From: Rhodoblastus sp. | Lineage (GTDB): Bacteria > Pseudomonadota > Alphaproteobacteria > Rhizobiales > Beijerinckiaceae | Assembly (NCBI RefSeq): GCF_019449565.1 | Contig: NZ_JAGRPM010000059.1 | Coordinates: 1 to 33,612 of the forward strand | DNA: 33,612 bases | Direction of reading: 5' to 3' | Part shown: in pieces, positions 15,137-25,297 of the stretch | How the letters are laid out: each line of letters starts with the position of its first letter | Numbering within the stretch: position 1 is the stretch's first letter | Notes under the pieces: generated by a model | Seen by the model: the letters and a program-made list of their open reading frames with translations, nothing else | Database searches by the model: none | Told to the model about the DNA's origin: nothing | Position numbers and translations under genes: made by a program

Positions 15137-16167
15137 GCGCGGCCCCGGCCAATTTGATTCTGCGCGCCAAGCTACGCGACGGCGTGGTCGAGGACATCGA
15201 CATTGTTTCGCCGCGCGCCGATCCTTCGCCGGTTTTCATCGGCCTGTCGCCGGACGAAGCCGCGACTTTGGCGGGGCGGCTGTTCTCGCTGTGCCCGATG
15301 GCGCAATCCCTGGCCGCACGGGCGGCCGGCGAGGCAGCCTTGGGCATTGAGGTCGACGCGGCGCGAGGCCGCGAGCGCGCGCTGAAACTGCTATGCGAGC
15401 GCCTTGGGGAAATGCTGCGCGCGAGCCTGCTCGACTGGCCGGGCGAGGCGCCGCCTGCGCCGGAAGATATTTTGCAATTGCGCGAGGCGCTCAAGGCTGT
15501 GCGGGAAATGCCGCAGACGGACGAGGCGCCCCAACAGATCGAGGCGCTGGCCGCCGCCATGCTCGGCCTGAACGATATGTTCCTGCGCCAGCTTGCGGCG
15601 GTCCATGCGGACGAGGCGAATTGGGAGCTGGCCGCGCAAGCGCCGGATTATCTGGGCTCAGCGGATGACGCAGCCGTGTTTGAGGCCATGACGCGCGATC
15701 CGGCCTTTTCCCGCGCGCCGGCTTTGCCGGGCCGCTGCGCCGAAACCGGCGCCGCCGCGCGGCAGCAGGCGTCAGGCGGTGGGCTGGCGGCGCGGCTGGC
15801 GGCGCGCCGGGCCGATCTGGCGGCGACGCTTGACGCCATTCGGGCGCTTTTGGCTGGCGGCGCGGCGCCGGAAGGGCTGCTGTCCGCGCAAGGAGAGGCG
15901 TCAGGCTGGGGCTTCGCGGCGGTCGATTCCGCGCGCGGGAGGCTCTATCACGCCTTGCGGCTCGACAGCGCGGAGCGGATAGCGGATTATCGCATCGTCG
16001 CGCCGACGGAATGGAATTTTCATCCCGAAGGGCCTCTCGCCCGACTGCTGCGCGGCGCGCGGATCGGCGCGGGAGCGGCGGCCAAAAAGCGGATTGAGCG
16101 GCTGGCTTTCGTCTTCGACCCCTGCATTCGCGCTTGCGCCGAAGTTTTGGACGAAAACCATGCATGA
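15133..16167 (+). CDS. hupK: HupK, scaffold related to the hydrogenase large subunit
   Basis: HupK (HoxV) is a degenerate large-subunit relative that is thought to act as a scaffold for assembly of the Fe(CN)2CO group before transfer to HupL. The 344-residue protein keeps the ends of the large-subunit fold: LFSLCPMAQS (residues 51-60) replaces the first CxxC motif with a single cysteine, RIVAPTEWNFHPEG matches the C-terminal region of HupL and HupV, and FDPCIRAC (residues 328-335) retains a CxxxC version of the second motif. The middle is reduced and alanine rich. GTG start overlaps the hupJ stop. It overlaps hypA by 8 bases. Confidence 0.93.
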   Translation: MSAAPANLILRAKLRDGVVEDIDIVSPRADPSPVFIGLSPDEAATLAGRLFSLCPMAQSLAARAAGEAALGIEVDAARGRERALKLLCERLGEMLRASLLDWPGEAPPAPEDILQLREALKAVREMPQTDEAPQQIEALAAAMLGLNDMFLRQLAAVHADEANWELAAQAPDYLGSADDAAVFEAMTRDPAFSRAPALPGRCAETGAAARQQASGGGLAARLAARRADLAATLDAIRALLAGGAAPEGLLSAQGEASGWGFAAVDSARGRLYHALRLDSAERIADYRIVAPTEWNFHPEGPLARLLRGARIGAGAAAKKRIERLAFVFDPCIRACAEVLDENHA

Positions 16168-16501
16168 AATGTCGCTGACCGAAAGTGTCGTCGAAATTTT
16201 ATGTGAGGAGGGCCGCCGCCAGGGTTTTGCGCGCGTCAAGACCGTATGGCTGGAAATCGGGGCGCTGTCCGGGGTCGAGCCGGGCGCGATGGAATTTTGT
16301 TTCGATGTGGTCACGCGCGGGACGCTGGCTGAGGGCGCGCGGCTGGAAATCGTCCGCACGCCGGGGCAGGGCTGGTGCCTGGATTGCGAGAAGAGCGTTG
16401 CGCTCTCCGAACGCTTCGGCGCCTGCCCGGAGTGCGGCGGCTACAAGGTGCAGATGACCAGCGGCGACGAAATGCGCGTCAAGGAACTGGAGGTCGAATA
16501 A
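16160..16501 (+). CDS. hypA: Hydrogenase nickel incorporation protein HypA
   Basis: HypA delivers Ni2+ together with HypB to the hydrogenase large subunit. It has 113 residues. The N-terminal MHEMSL provides the nickel ligand H2 and the conserved E3. The zinc site is formed by C73, C76, C89 and C92 (WCLDC and ACPECGG). [17 protein letters not shown] is the family core. Length is standard. It overlaps hupK upstream and shares one base with hypB (TAATG), so it belongs to the same long operon. Confidence 0.97.
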   Translation: MHEMSLTESVVEILCEEGRRQGFARVKTVWLEIGALSGVEPGAMEFCFDVVTRGTLAEGARLEIVRTPGQGWCLDCEKSVALSERFGACPECGGYKVQMTSGDEMRVKELEVE

Positions 16502-17478
16502 TGTGCACGGTTTGCGGATGCGGGACGGCGACTTTAGAAGGCGACAAGGCCCACGGCGACAAGCACGGCCATTCGCATTCCCATGCGCATGGCGATCATG
16601 ACCATTCCCATGCGCATGATCACGACCACCACCACCACGATCATGATCATGATCATGACCACGGCCACGGCCACAGCCACGACCACGACCATGATCACCA
16701 CCACCATGACCACGATCATGCCCACGGCGCGGGCGGCGAGGCGCTGGATTATGGCGCTGGCCTCGCGGGCGTGCATGTGCCCGGCCTGAGCCAGGAGCGC
16801 ATCGTCCAAATTGAGCGCGATATCCTCTCCAAAAACCGCTCCTATGCCGAGGAAAATCGCGGCTATTTCGCCCGGAAGGGCGTGCTGGCGCTGAATTTCG
16901 TGTCCAGCCCTGGTTCGGGCAAGACCTCGCTGCTGGTGCGCGCCATCAACGATCTGAAGGACAAGCACGCCATCGCGGTGGTCGAGGGTGACCAGCAAAC
17001 GTCCAATGACGCGGAGCGCATTCGCGCCACCGGAGCCAAGGCGATCCAGGTCAATACCGGCAAGGGCTGCCATCTCGACGCCCATATGGTTGGCCACGCG
17101 TTGGAGACGCTCGACATCGCTGACAATTCGCTTCTGTTCGTCGAGAACGTCGGCAATCTGGTCTGCCCCGCCGCCTTCGATCTCGGCGAGGCGCATAAGG
17201 TTGTGCTGCTCTCGACCACCGAGGGCGAGGACAAGCCGTCGAAATATCCCGACATGTTCGCCGCCGCCGACCTCATGCTGCTCAACAAGTCGGACCTGCT
17301 GCCGCATCTCGATTTCGACACCGACGCCTGCATCGCCCACGCCTTGCGGGTCAATCCCAACCTGCAGACGCTGATCGTCTCGGCGAAGACCGGCGAAGGC
17401 CTCGCCGCTTTCTACGCCTGGGTCGAGGCGCGTTCCGATCTGGCGCGCCGCAAGGCGGAAGCGCGGAAGGCCGGATGA
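16501..17478 (+). CDS. hypB: Hydrogenase nickel incorporation GTPase HypB, His-rich
   Basis: HypB is the SIMIBI-class GTPase that supplies nickel. The 325-residue protein starts with the CTVCGC high-affinity metal motif (residues 2-7). Residues 18-75 form a very histidine-rich region with 31 His among 58 residues, mostly alternating His-Asp and two blocks of four His, which would bind and store many nickel ions. The GTPase domain follows: P-loop SSPGSGKT (135-142), [15 protein letters not shown], the metal site [21 protein letters not shown], and LNKSDLLPH as the guanine-specificity motif. It overlaps hypF by 4 bases. Confidence 0.97.
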   Translation: MCTVCGCGTATLEGDKAHGDKHGHSHSHAHGDHDHSHAHDHDHHHHDHDHDHDHGHGHSHDHDHDHHHHDHDHAHGAGGEALDYGAGLAGVHVPGLSQERIVQIERDILSKNRSYAEENRGYFARKGVLALNFVSSPGSGKTSLLVRAINDLKDKHAIAVVEGDQQTSNDAERIRATGAKAIQVNTGKGCHLDAHMVGHALETLDIADNSLLFVENVGNLVCPAAFDLGEAHKVVLLSTTEGEDKPSKYPDMFAAADLMLLNKSDLLPHLDFDTDACIAHALRVNPNLQTLIVSAKTGEGLAAFYAWVEARSDLARRKAEARKAG

Positions 17479-19712
17479 TGGACGCCGCCGCGGCCGAGGC
17501 GAAGACGGAAATGACGCGCTTGCGTCTGCGCCTGCGCGGCGCGGTGCAGGGCGTCGGCTTCCGGCCTTTCGCCTTCGGGCTGGCGGCGCGTTATGGCCTC
17601 GGCGGCTTTGTGCGCAATGACGCACAGGGCGTGATGCTCGAAATTGAAGGCGAGGAAACGGCCCATTATGTCGCGGCGCTGCGGCGCGAATTGCCGCCGC
17701 TTGCGCGCCTCGACGCGATGGAGATCGAGCCGGTCGCGCCGCGCGGCGACAGGCTTTTTGTCATCGAGGCGACGCGCGCCGGTTCCGCCCGGACTCGCAT
17801 TCCGGCGGACGCCGCGACCTGCGAGAAATGCCTCGACGACGTGTTCGATCCGTCAAGCCGCTTTCATCTCTATCCCTTCGTGAACTGCACCCATTGCGGC
17901 CCGCGCTATACGCTGACGCGGCGCCTGCCCTATGATCGCGCGCAGACGTCGATGGCGGGCTTTCCGCTTTGCGCCGATTGCGCCCGCGACTATGCCGACC
18001 CTGCCAACCGGCGTTTCCACGCCGAGCCGATCGCCTGTTCGCATTGCGGGCCGCGCTTGTCGCATCAGCCGACGGAAATCGTCGCGGCCTTGCGCGCGGG
18101 GCAGATCGTGGCGCTGAAGGGAATTGGCGGTTTTCATCTGCTCTGCGACGCGAGCAATGCCGGAAGCGTTGCGCGGCTGCGGGCGCGGAAAAATCGCGAG
18201 GCCAAGCCTTTCGCGATCATGGTCGCAAATGAGGCGTCGGTCGCACTTTTCGTCAACCCGTGCGCGGACGAGCTTGACCTGCTGCGGTCTCCCGCCCATC
18301 CCATCGTGCTCATCGAGAGCCGCAGGAACCTTCCCGGCGCCGTCGCGCCCGACATGGCGCGGCTGGGCGTGATGCTGGCTTACGCGCCGGTCCATCACCT
18401 TCTGTTTCATGCGGCGGGCGGCGCGCGTGGTGCGGCGCTGGATTTCGCTCTCGTGGCCACCTCGGCCAATCCGGGCGGCGCGCCGCTCATCAAGGACAAT
18501 GCCGAGGCGCGCGAAAAACTTGCGCGCATCGCCGATCTGATTGTCACCCATGACCGCGACATTGTCGTGCGCGCCGACGACAGCGTGATGCAGTTCGTCG
18601 ATGGCGCGCCTTCCTTCCTGCGCCGCGCGAGGGGCTTTGTGCCGGAGCCGATCGACCTTGGCGCGGACGGTCCCAGCGTGCTGGCCTGCGGCGGCCATCT
18701 CAAGGCCACGCTAACGGTCACGCGCGGGCGCGAGGCCTTTGTCAGCCAGCATGTCGGCGATCTCTCCGACGCAGAGACTTTTCGCTTCTATGGCGAGAGC
18801 GCAGCGCATTTGCTGCGGCTGCTGGACGTGAAGCCCGAGGCCGCCGCCTGCGACCTTCATCCCGATTATCTCTCGACGCGCTTCGCCGAGCAAAGTGGCG
18901 CGCCCGTGCTGCGGTTTCAGCATCACGGCGCCCATGTCGCGGCTGTCGGCGCCGAACATGGCGCAAAAGGCGCGCTGTTCGGCGCTGCGCTTGATGGCCA
19001 CGGTCTTGGCGAGGATGGCGGCAATTGGGGCGGCGAGGCTTTGCGCCTCGACGGGCGCGGCGGCTTTGCGCGGCTTGGCCATGTTGCGCCTCTGGCACTG
19101 TTCGGAGGGGACCGCGCCGCGCGCGAGCCCTTGCGCATGGGGATCGCGGCTTTCGCCGCGCTTGGACGGCTGGATGAGGCGGCGAGCTATTTCGCAGGCA
19201 AGCCCGAGGCGGCTCAGCTCGCGAAGATATTCGCGGCGCGTCCCGCGCCCGCCACGACCAGTCTTGGTCGCTTGTTCGATGCGGCTTCCGCGCTGCTCGG
19301 CTTTGCGGAACGGCAGGATTTCGAAGGGCAGGCGGCTATGCGGCTCGAGGCTCTCGTCCGTGCGCCGCGCGCGCTGGAAGGCGGCTATAATCTGCGCGAC
19401 GGAAACGTGGATTTTGCGCCCCTGCTCGCGCATTTTATCGATGCGCGACCCGACGCAGGCGAGGGCGCGGAATTGCTGCACGGAACGCTGATCGAAGGTC
19501 TGGGCGCCTGGATCGCGGCTTCGGCCAAGCCGGGCGAAAAGATCGCGCTTGGCGGCGGTTGCCTGATGAACAGAATTCTCGCGGAAGGCCTCGCCGGCTT
19601 TTTGCGGGACAAGGGTTTCACGCCGCTGCTGGCGCAAAAAATCCCGCCCAATGACGGCGGGCTGTCGCTGGGTCAGGCCGCCTTGGCGCGGGCTGTCCTG
19701 ACGGTGGGCTGA
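17475..19712 (+). CDS. hypF: Carbamoyltransferase HypF
   Basis: HypF makes the cyanide ligands of the active site by transferring a carbamoyl group from carbamoyl phosphate to the C-terminal cysteine of HypE. All domains are present in the 745 residues. The acylphosphatase-like domain is at about 14-100 ([12 protein letters not shown]). Two zinc-finger motifs are at about 112-190 (CEKCLDD...CTHCGPRYT and [10 protein letters not shown]...CSHCGPRL). The YrdC-like domain is at about 200-385 ([13 protein letters not shown]). The Kae1/TobZ-like domain runs to the end ([47 protein letters not shown]). Length is normal. It overlaps hypB and is followed by hypC after 32 bases. Confidence 0.97.
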   Translation: MMDAAAAEAKTEMTRLRLRLRGAVQGVGFRPFAFGLAARYGLGGFVRNDAQGVMLEIEGEETAHYVAALRRELPPLARLDAMEIEPVAPRGDRLFVIEATRAGSARTRIPADAATCEKCLDDVFDPSSRFHLYPFVNCTHCGPRYTLTRRLPYDRAQTSMAGFPLCADCARDYADPANRRFHAEPIACSHCGPRLSHQPTEIVAALRAGQIVALKGIGGFHLLCDASNAGSVARLRARKNREAKPFAIMVANEASVALFVNPCADELDLLRSPAHPIVLIESRRNLPGAVAPDMARLGVMLAYAPVHHLLFHAAGGARGAALDFALVATSANPGGAPLIKDNAEAREKLARIADLIVTHDRDIVVRADDSVMQFVDGAPSFLRRARGFVPEPIDLGADGPSVLACGGHLKATLTVTRGREAFVSQHVGDLSDAETFRFYGESAAHLLRLLDVKPEAAACDLHPDYLSTRFAEQSGAPVLRFQHHGAHVAAVGAEHGAKGALFGAALDGHGLGEDGGNWGGEALRLDGRGGFARLGHVAPLALFGGDRAAREPLRMGIAAFAALGRLDEAASYFAGKPEAAQLAKIFAARPAPATTSLGRLFDAASALLGFAERQDFEGQAAMRLEALVRAPRALEGGYNLRDGNVDFAPLLAHFIDARPDAGEGAELLHGTLIEGLGAWIAASAKPGEKIALGGGCLMNRILAEGLAGFLRDKGFTPLLAQKIPPNDGGLSLGQAALARAVLTVG

Positions 19713-19744
19713 GACGGCGGCGCGGATAAAAGGGGAGAGGAAAA

Positions 19745-19978
19745 ATGTGCCTGGCCATTCCAGTGCAAGTAACGGAATTGCTCGAAGGCGACATGGCGCG
19801 CGTCACGCTCGACGGTGTGCGGAAGACGATTTCGCTGGCTCTGGTCGATGACGTGAAGCCGGGCGATTATGTCATCCTGCATGTCGGCTATGCGCTGAAT
19901 AAAATCGACCCCGAGGAGGCGGAAGCGACTCTCGCCTTGCTGGCGGAGGCCGGTCAACTTCAGGGAGCGGGCGCATGA
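19745..19978 (+). CDS. hypC: Hydrogenase assembly chaperone HypC
   Basis: HypC binds the iron atom with HypD while the CN and CO ligands are added, then carries it to the large subunit. The 77-residue protein starts MCLAIPVQV with the essential C2. [36 protein letters not shown] is the conserved beta-barrel (residues 20-55, given here in shortened form as [11 protein letters not shown] and [13 protein letters not shown]). GGGGAGAGG precedes the ATG. It is the general HypC, distinct from HupF. It overlaps hypD by ATGA. Confidence 0.97.
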   Translation: MCLAIPVQVTELLEGDMARVTLDGVRKTISLALVDDVKPGDYVILHVGYALNKIDPEEAEATLALLAEAGQLQGAGA

Positions 19979-21120
19979 AATATGTCGACGAATATCGCAA
20001 CGGCAAGCTCGCGCGCGCCATAGCGGCGACGATCCGCGCCGAAGCCCGGCCCGACCAATCCTATCGCTTCATGGAGTTCTGCGGCGGCCACACCCACGCC
20101 ATCGCACGCTATGGGCTGGAGGATCTGCTGCCGGACAATGTGCGCATGATCCACGGTCCAGGATGTCCGGTCTGCGTGTTGCCGGTAGGGCGCATGGACG
20201 ACGCCATCAAGCTGGCCCAGCGCCCGGACGTCACGCTCTGCACCTATGCCGATCTGATGCGCGTGCCGTCTTCCAACGGCATGAGCCTGCTGAAAGCCAA
20301 AGCGGAGGGCGCTGACATCCGCATGGTTTATTCCACGCTCGACGCCCTGCGCATCGCGCGCGAGGAGCCTGCGCGCAGGGTGGTGTTCTTCGCCATCGGC
20401 TTCGAGACCACGACGCCACCGACAGCGATGGCCTTGCTGAACGCGCAGAGCGAAGGGCTAAAAAATTTCTTTGTCTTCTGCAACCATGTCCTGACGCCCG
20501 CAGCGATCCAGAACATTCTGGAAAGCCCGGATGTGCGCGAGTTGGGCTTGATCCGGATAGACGGTTTCATCGGTCCCGCCCATGTTTCGGTGGTGATCGG
20601 GGCCAGGCCTTACGAATTTTTCGCGGAGGAGTTCCAGAAGCCGGTCGTAATCGCGGGATTCGAACCGCTCGATGTGATGCATGCCGTGCTGATGCTGGTG
20701 CGGCAGGTCAACGACGGCCGCTACGAGGTTGAGAATGAATATATCCGCGCCGTCACGCCGGAGGGCAATCTCAAGGCGCAGGACATGGTCAGTCGCATTT
20801 TCGAACTGCGCGATACCTTCGAATGGCGCGGGCTGGGGCAGGTTCCTTACAGCGCCTTGAAATTGCGTGAGGAGTTTTCCGCCTTCGACGCCGAGAAGGT
20901 TTTCGACATCCGCACCGTTCCCGCCAAGGATAATCCGGCATGCGAATGCGGCGCAATCCTGCGTGGCGTGAAGAAGCCGACGGATTGCAAATTGTTTGGC
21001 ACTCTCTGCACGCCGGAAACGCCGATGGGCTCCTGCATGGTGTCGTCGGAAGGTTCCTGCGCCGCGCACTGGACCTTTGGCCGCTTCCGCGACGCCAAAC
21101 AGGAAAGGCAAGCGTCATGA
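19975..21120 (+). CDS. hypD: Hydrogenase maturation Fe-S protein HypD
   Basis: HypD is the scaffold on which the Fe(CN)2CO unit is made, with HypC and HypE. The 381-residue protein has the iron-binding motif [15 protein letters not shown] (about residues 34-48), [11 protein letters not shown] with the redox CxxC (59-69), and [11 protein letters not shown] (about 140-150). The C-terminal [4Fe-4S] site has [17 protein letters not shown] and [13 protein letters not shown]. All motifs are intact. It overlaps hypE by 4 bases, which supports coupled synthesis. Confidence 0.97.
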   Translation: MKYVDEYRNGKLARAIAATIRAEARPDQSYRFMEFCGGHTHAIARYGLEDLLPDNVRMIHGPGCPVCVLPVGRMDDAIKLAQRPDVTLCTYADLMRVPSSNGMSLLKAKAEGADIRMVYSTLDALRIAREEPARRVVFFAIGFETTTPPTAMALLNAQSEGLKNFFVFCNHVLTPAAIQNILESPDVRELGLIRIDGFIGPAHVSVVIGARPYEFFAEEFQKPVVIAGFEPLDVMHAVLMLVRQVNDGRYEVENEYIRAVTPEGNLKAQDMVSRIFELRDTFEWRGLGQVPYSALKLREEFSAFDAEKVFDIRTVPAKDNPACECGAILRGVKKPTDCKLFGTLCTPETPMGSCMVSSEGSCAAHWTFGRFRDAKQERQAS

Positions 21121-22166
21121 ATGCGCCGCGTCTCAGGTCCAGAAAGCTCGATTTGAAAAACGGACGGGTCGATCTGACCCATGGCTCAGGCGGGCGCGCC
21201 ATGGCGCAGCTCATTGGCGATATTTTCCGCGACGCCTTCGACAATGAACTGCTGGCGCAGGGCAATGACCAGGCCGTGTTCGATATTCCGGCTGGCCGCC
21301 TCGCCATGACCACCGACGGCTATGTCGTCTCGCCTTTGTTCTTTCCCGGCGGCGACATCGGCTCGCTGGCGGTTCACGGCACGGTCAACGATCTCGCCAT
21401 GGCCGGCGCGCGGCCGCTCTATCTCTCCGCCAGCTTCATTCTGGAGGAAGGGTTCCCGCTTGCCGACCTGCAACGTATTGCGCAGAGCATGGGCGCGGCG
21501 GCGCGCGAGGCGGGGGTGAAGATCGTGACCGGCGACACCAAGGTCGTCGAGCGCGGCAAGGCCGATGGCGTGTTCATCTCCACCGCGGGGATCGGGGCGG
21601 TACCGGACGGCCTGCTTCTCTCCGGCGAAAAGGCTCGGCCCGGCGACGCCATTCTCGTGTCCGGCTCGCTCGGCGACCATGGTGTGGCCATCATGTCGAG
21701 CCGCGAGAACCTGCAATTCGACACGCAAATCCTGTCCGATTCCGCAGCCCTGCATGGACTGGTCGCGGATATGGTCGCCGCCTGCGGTCCGCATTTGCGC
21801 CTGATGCGCGACCCGACGCGGGGCGGCCTCGCCGCGACGCTGAACGAGATCGCCCATCAATCGGGCGTCGGAATCCGCATCGAGGAAGACGCCCTGCCGA
21901 TTAGGAAGGAAGTCGCGGCGGCGTGCGAATTGCTTGGGCTCGATCCGCTTTATGTGGCGAATGAGGGCAAGCTGGTCGCTTTCGTCGCGGCGGAGGCGGC
22001 GGACGAACTGCTTGCCGTCATGCGCGCCCATCGGCTCGGCGGCGACGCTGCGATCATCGGCCATGTCGTGCAGGACGCGCATTGTTTTGTGCAGATGACG
22101 ACGAGTTTCGGCGGCGAGCGCATTGTCGACTGGCTGTCCGGCGAACAATTGCCGCGTATTTGTTGA
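21117..22166 (+). CDS. hypE: Hydrogenase maturation protein HypE
   Basis: HypE accepts carbamoyl from HypF on its C-terminal cysteine and dehydrates it with ATP to a thiocyanate, the CN donor. The 349-residue protein ends PRIC, with the essential terminal Cys349. The PurM-like ATP-binding part begins DLTHGSGGRAMAQLI (residues 19-33) and includes TTDGYVVSPLFFPGGDIGSL in part and VHGTVNDLAMAGA. ILVSGSLGDHGVAIM and RDPTRGGLAATLNEIA mark the second domain. The ATG at 21117 overlaps the hypD stop; the frame is open far upstream only because of the overlap with hypD. It is followed by hypX after 12 bases. Confidence 0.97.
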   Translation: MNAPRLRSRKLDLKNGRVDLTHGSGGRAMAQLIGDIFRDAFDNELLAQGNDQAVFDIPAGRLAMTTDGYVVSPLFFPGGDIGSLAVHGTVNDLAMAGARPLYLSASFILEEGFPLADLQRIAQSMGAAAREAGVKIVTGDTKVVERGKADGVFISTAGIGAVPDGLLLSGEKARPGDAILVSGSLGDHGVAIMSSRENLQFDTQILSDSAALHGLVADMVAACGPHLRLMRDPTRGGLAATLNEIAHQSGVGIRIEEDALPIRKEVAAACELLGLDPLYVANEGKLVAFVAAEAADELLAVMRAHRLGGDAAIIGHVVQDAHCFVQMTTSFGGERIVDWLSGEQLPRIC

Positions 22167-22178
22167 GCGGGCGCGAAA

Positions 22179-23852
22179 ATGAGGATCCTGTTGCTTTGCC
22201 ATTCGTTCAACAGCCTGACGCAAAGGCTGTTCGTCGAATTGCGCGAACGCGGGGAGGAAGTCAGCGTCGAATTTGACATTTCCGACGATATTTTACGTGA
22301 ATCGGTGGCGCTTTTCGCGCCAGACTTCATCGTCGCGCCCTTCCTGAAACGCACCATTCCGCCCGACGTCTTGACGCAGACGCTTTGCCTCGTGGTCCAT
22401 CCCGGTCCGCCGGGGGATCGAGGGCCTTCGGCGCTCGACTGGGCGTTGTTGGGAGGCCGCGAGGAGTGGGGCGTCACCTTGCTCGAGGCGACCGGGGAAC
22501 TCGACGCCGGCCCTGTCTGGGCGTTCAGAAAATTCCCGATGCGCGCCGCGACCAAATCCAGCCTTTACAGGCACGAGGTGACGCGGGGCGCGGTCCAATG
22601 CTTGTTCGAGGCGCTCGACCTCCTCCGCTGCGGCAAACGTCCGGCGCCGCCGCAAAGGATTGAGCCGATGCGGCCGCTGTGCCTGCGCGCGGACCGGCTG
22701 ATCGATTTCACCACGGATAATGTCGCGGACGCGCTGCGGAAAATCCGTTCGGCCGACGGTTCTCCCGGGGCGCTGGCGAAAATTGGCGGCAGTGAATTTC
22801 TGTGCTTCGACGCGCATCCCGCGCCCGATCTCGCAGGAAAGCCCGGCGAGCTGCTGGCGCGCTGCGGCAAGGCGGTGGCCGTCGCCGCGCGCGACGGCGC
22901 CTTGTGGATTGGCCATTTGCGCGAGCCGCGGGTCGGCGCCTTGAAACTGCCAGCCGCATTTCTGCTGTCCGCGCGGGCGGAAGGCCTGCCCGAAGCCCGC
23001 CGCCAGCCGGACGTCCATTACGAGCAGGTCGGCGACGTCGGCTATCTGTATTTTTCTTTCCACAACGGCGCGATGGGCGTCGAGGATTGCCGCGCGCTGG
23101 AAGCGGCCATCGTCGAAGCGCGGCAGGCTAAGGCCCGGGCGCTTGTGCTGATGGGAGGCCCGGATTACTGGTCGAACGGCCTTCATCTGGGCCTGATTGA
23201 GGCTGCGGCGAGCGCGGCGGATGAATCCTGGCGCAATATTGAGGCGATGAATGATTGCGTCCGCGCTCTGCTGGAAATCGACGATCGGCTGGTCGTCGCG
23301 GCCTTGCGCGGCAACGCCGGCGCCGGCGGCGTCTTTCTCGCCCTCGCCGCCGATCTCGTGTTGATGCGCGAGGGTGTGATCCTCAATCCGCATTACAAGG
23401 ACATGGGCAATCTCTACGGCTCGGAATATTGGACCTATCTGCTGCCTCGCCGCGTCGGCGCCGGCCATGCGCGAGCTATTTCGCAAGGCCGCCTGCCCAT
23501 CGGAGCGCGGGAGGCGGTGAGGCTGAAACTGATCGATGAAATCTTGCCGGAAGACCCGGCCGAGGCCGAGGCGTCCTTGCATGTTTTCGCGCAGTCGCTT
23601 GTCGCTTCGGAAGATTTCGAGCGGCGACTGGACGAAAAGAACGCAATGCGGGCGCGCGACGAGGCCGTCAAACCTCTGGCCGCCTATCGAGCCGAGGAGC
23701 TTGAAAGAATGCGACGCAATTTTTGGGGCTTCGATCCCAGCTATCACGTCGCGCGGCATAATTTCATCCGAAAAGTCGTCAAGTCCCGCACGCCATTGCA
23801 TCTGGCGCCGCATCGCTCGACGCGGGCGCTTCGCAGGGGATCGACATCATGA
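22179..23852 (+). CDS. hypX: HypX, aerobic CO-ligand synthesis protein
   Basis: HypX (HoxX) supplies the CO ligand of the NiFe site under aerobic conditions, using formyl-tetrahydrofolate as source and CoA as intermediate carrier in studied examples. The 557-residue protein has the two expected domains. A formyltransferase-like N-terminal half contains VHPGPPGDRGPSALDWALLG (about residues 72-91). A crotonase (enoyl-CoA hydratase)-like C-terminal half contains GGPDYWSNGLHLGLIEAA, ALRGNAGAGGVFLALAAD and NPHYKDMGNLYGSEYW. Length is normal. HypX occurs mainly in organisms that use O2-tolerant hydrogenases in air, in line with the HupS cysteines. It overlaps hoxA by ATGA. Confidence 0.96.
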   Translation: MRILLLCHSFNSLTQRLFVELRERGEEVSVEFDISDDILRESVALFAPDFIVAPFLKRTIPPDVLTQTLCLVVHPGPPGDRGPSALDWALLGGREEWGVTLLEATGELDAGPVWAFRKFPMRAATKSSLYRHEVTRGAVQCLFEALDLLRCGKRPAPPQRIEPMRPLCLRADRLIDFTTDNVADALRKIRSADGSPGALAKIGGSEFLCFDAHPAPDLAGKPGELLARCGKAVAVAARDGALWIGHLREPRVGALKLPAAFLLSARAEGLPEARRQPDVHYEQVGDVGYLYFSFHNGAMGVEDCRALEAAIVEARQAKARALVLMGGPDYWSNGLHLGLIEAAASAADESWRNIEAMNDCVRALLEIDDRLVVAALRGNAGAGGVFLALAADLVLMREGVILNPHYKDMGNLYGSEYWTYLLPRRVGAGHARAISQGRLPIGAREAVRLKLIDEILPEDPAEAEASLHVFAQSLVASEDFERRLDEKNAMRARDEAVKPLAAYRAEELERMRRNFWGFDPSYHVARHNFIRKVVKSRTPLHLAPHRSTRALRRGSTS

Positions 23853-25297
23853 ATCCATCCGGCGCGGTCCTCATCGTCGATGACGAATTGCGCTCGCGCG
23901 AGAGCCTGCAACGTGTGCTCAGCGAGGAGTTCGACGTGCTCTGCGCCCAGAATGCGCAGGAGGCCGAGGCCATTCTCGCGGGCGATCTGGTTCAGGTCAT
24001 TCTGTGCGACCAGCGCATGCCGGGCGAGACGGGCGTCGATTTCCTGCGTCGCGTGCGCGAGACTTGGCCCGATCCGGTGCGGATGATCATTTCCGGCTTT
24101 TCGGAATCCGAAGATATCATCGCCGGCGTCAACGAGGCCGGCATCTATCAATATGTCACCAAGCCCTGGCATCCCGAGAAGCTGATCGACTGCGTGCGTG
24201 ACGCGGTGAAGCTCTACCGCATGCAGAAGGAGCCGGGGGGACTTGGCGCCGACGCCAAGCCCTCGCATGACACGCTTAACCGCGTGCTGGCGGACCGGCG
24301 GCGCGAGCAGCGGCGGATGTTCGAATTCGACCGCATCGTCCATGAGCCGGACGGTCCGATGGTCGAGACGCTGTCGCTGGCCCGCAGGGCGACCCGCTAC
24401 GACATTTCCGTCCTCATTACCGGCGCCTCGGGCGCGGGCAAGGAATTGCTGGCGCGCGCCATTCATTTCGGCTCCGCGCGCGGCGACAAACCCTTCGTGG
24501 TCGAGAATTGCGGCGCCTTGCCGGATGAATTGCTGGAAAGCGAATTATTCGGCTGCAAGAAGGGCGCTTACACGGGCGCTTATCAGGACCGTATCGGGCT
24601 GTTCGAACTGGCTGACGGCGGCACCATCTTTCTTGACGAAGTGGGCGAAACCTCGCCCGCCTTCCAGGTGAAATTGCTGCGCGTGCTGCAGGAGCGCGAA
24701 ATCCGCCCGCTCGGCGCGACAAGGTCGCGCAAGGTCGATGTCCGCGTCGTTTCGGCGACCAATCGCGATCTGGAAATCGAGGTCGAAGAGGGGCGTTTCC
24801 GCCGCGACCTGTTTTACCGGCTCAACGCCTTTCCGATCCATTTGCCATCGCTCGCGGAGCGCGGCGGCGACATTCCCAAGATTGCGGCCAATCTTCTCGT
24901 CGAGGTCAATCAGGCCTTCCGCCGCAAGGTTCCGGGCTTTGCGCCCGAGACGATGGCGCGGTTGCGCGCCTATGGCTGGCCCGGCAATATCCGCGAGTTG
25001 CGCAATGAAATTCAGCGCATGGTGGCGATGTCCGACGACGACGCCCCGCTCGGCGCGGAACTGCTTTCGCGGCGCATCAGCGCGGCGGAAGGGCCGCGCC
25101 CCTCGCGGGAGGGCAATGGCGCTGACGTATTGAAGGATCAGGTCGAGGCGCTGGAGCGGACGATCATCGCGCGGGCGCTGGCGGAGCTTGACGGCAACAT
25201 CAGCCGGGCGGCGGAGCGGCTTGGACTGTCGCGGGTCGGCCTGCGCGCCAAGATCGAGCGCTATGACCTGCGCAAGGATGTGAGCCATGACGGGTGA
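23849..25297 (+). CDS. hoxA: NtrC-family sigma-54 activator of hydrogenase genes
   Basis: HoxA (HupR) is the response regulator that activates hydrogenase promoters with sigma-54 RNA polymerase. The receiver domain (about 1-120) has D11-D12, phosphoacceptor D54 ([11 protein letters not shown]) and K105 (YVTKPW). The AAA+ domain (about 165-400) has Walker A GASGAGKE (192-199), the sigma-54 contact loop GAYTGA (239-244, a Y variant of GAFTGA), and Walker [12 protein letters not shown] (257-267). [13 protein letters not shown] is the sensor II region. A Fis-type HTH closes the protein ([20 protein letters not shown]). In studied homologues the non-phosphorylated form is active and kinase action switches it off. 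It overlaps hypX and hupT, so it belongs to the same long operon and could create positive feedback. Confidence 0.95.
   Translation: MNPSGAVLIVDDELRSRESLQRVLSEEFDVLCAQNAQEAEAILAGDLVQVILCDQRMPGETGVDFLRRVRETWPDPVRMIISGFSESEDIIAGVNEAGIYQYVTKPWHPEKLIDCVRDAVKLYRMQKEPGGLGADAKPSHDTLNRVLADRRREQRRMFEFDRIVHEPDGPMVETLSLARRATRYDISVLITGASGAGKELLARAIHFGSARGDKPFVVENCGALPDELLESELFGCKKGAYTGAYQDRIGLFELADGGTIFLDEVGETSPAFQVKLLRVLQEREIRPLGATRSRKVDVRVVSATNRDLEIEVEEGRFRRDLFYRLNAFPIHLPSLAERGGDIPKIAANLLVEVNQAFRRKVPGFAPETMARLRAYGWPGNIRELRNEIQRMVAMSDDDAPLGAELLSRRISAAEGPRPSREGNGADVLKDQVEALERTIIARALAELDGNISRAAERLGLSRVGLRAKIERYDLRKDVSHDG

Noticed and set aside
14604..16165. Overlapping minus-strand frames opposite hupJ-hupK
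   Set aside because: Low-complexity Arg/Ala/Pro translations typical of antisense frames; no ribosome binding sites.
16570..16730. Short tandem repeats that could suggest a CRISPR or minisatellite
   Set aside because: They are CAC/CAT-GAC/GAT codons of the His-Asp region of HypB, with no spacer structure.
19745..19978. hypC as a redundant copy of hupF
   Set aside because: They are distinct paralogues with separate roles: HupF is hydrogenase-specific and HypC acts with HypD. Having both is normal for this type of locus.
22293..23813. Long minus-strand open frame (506 codons) opposite hypX
   Set aside because: It mirrors GC-rich hypX codons, has no recognisable domain or start site, and hypX is clearly coding.
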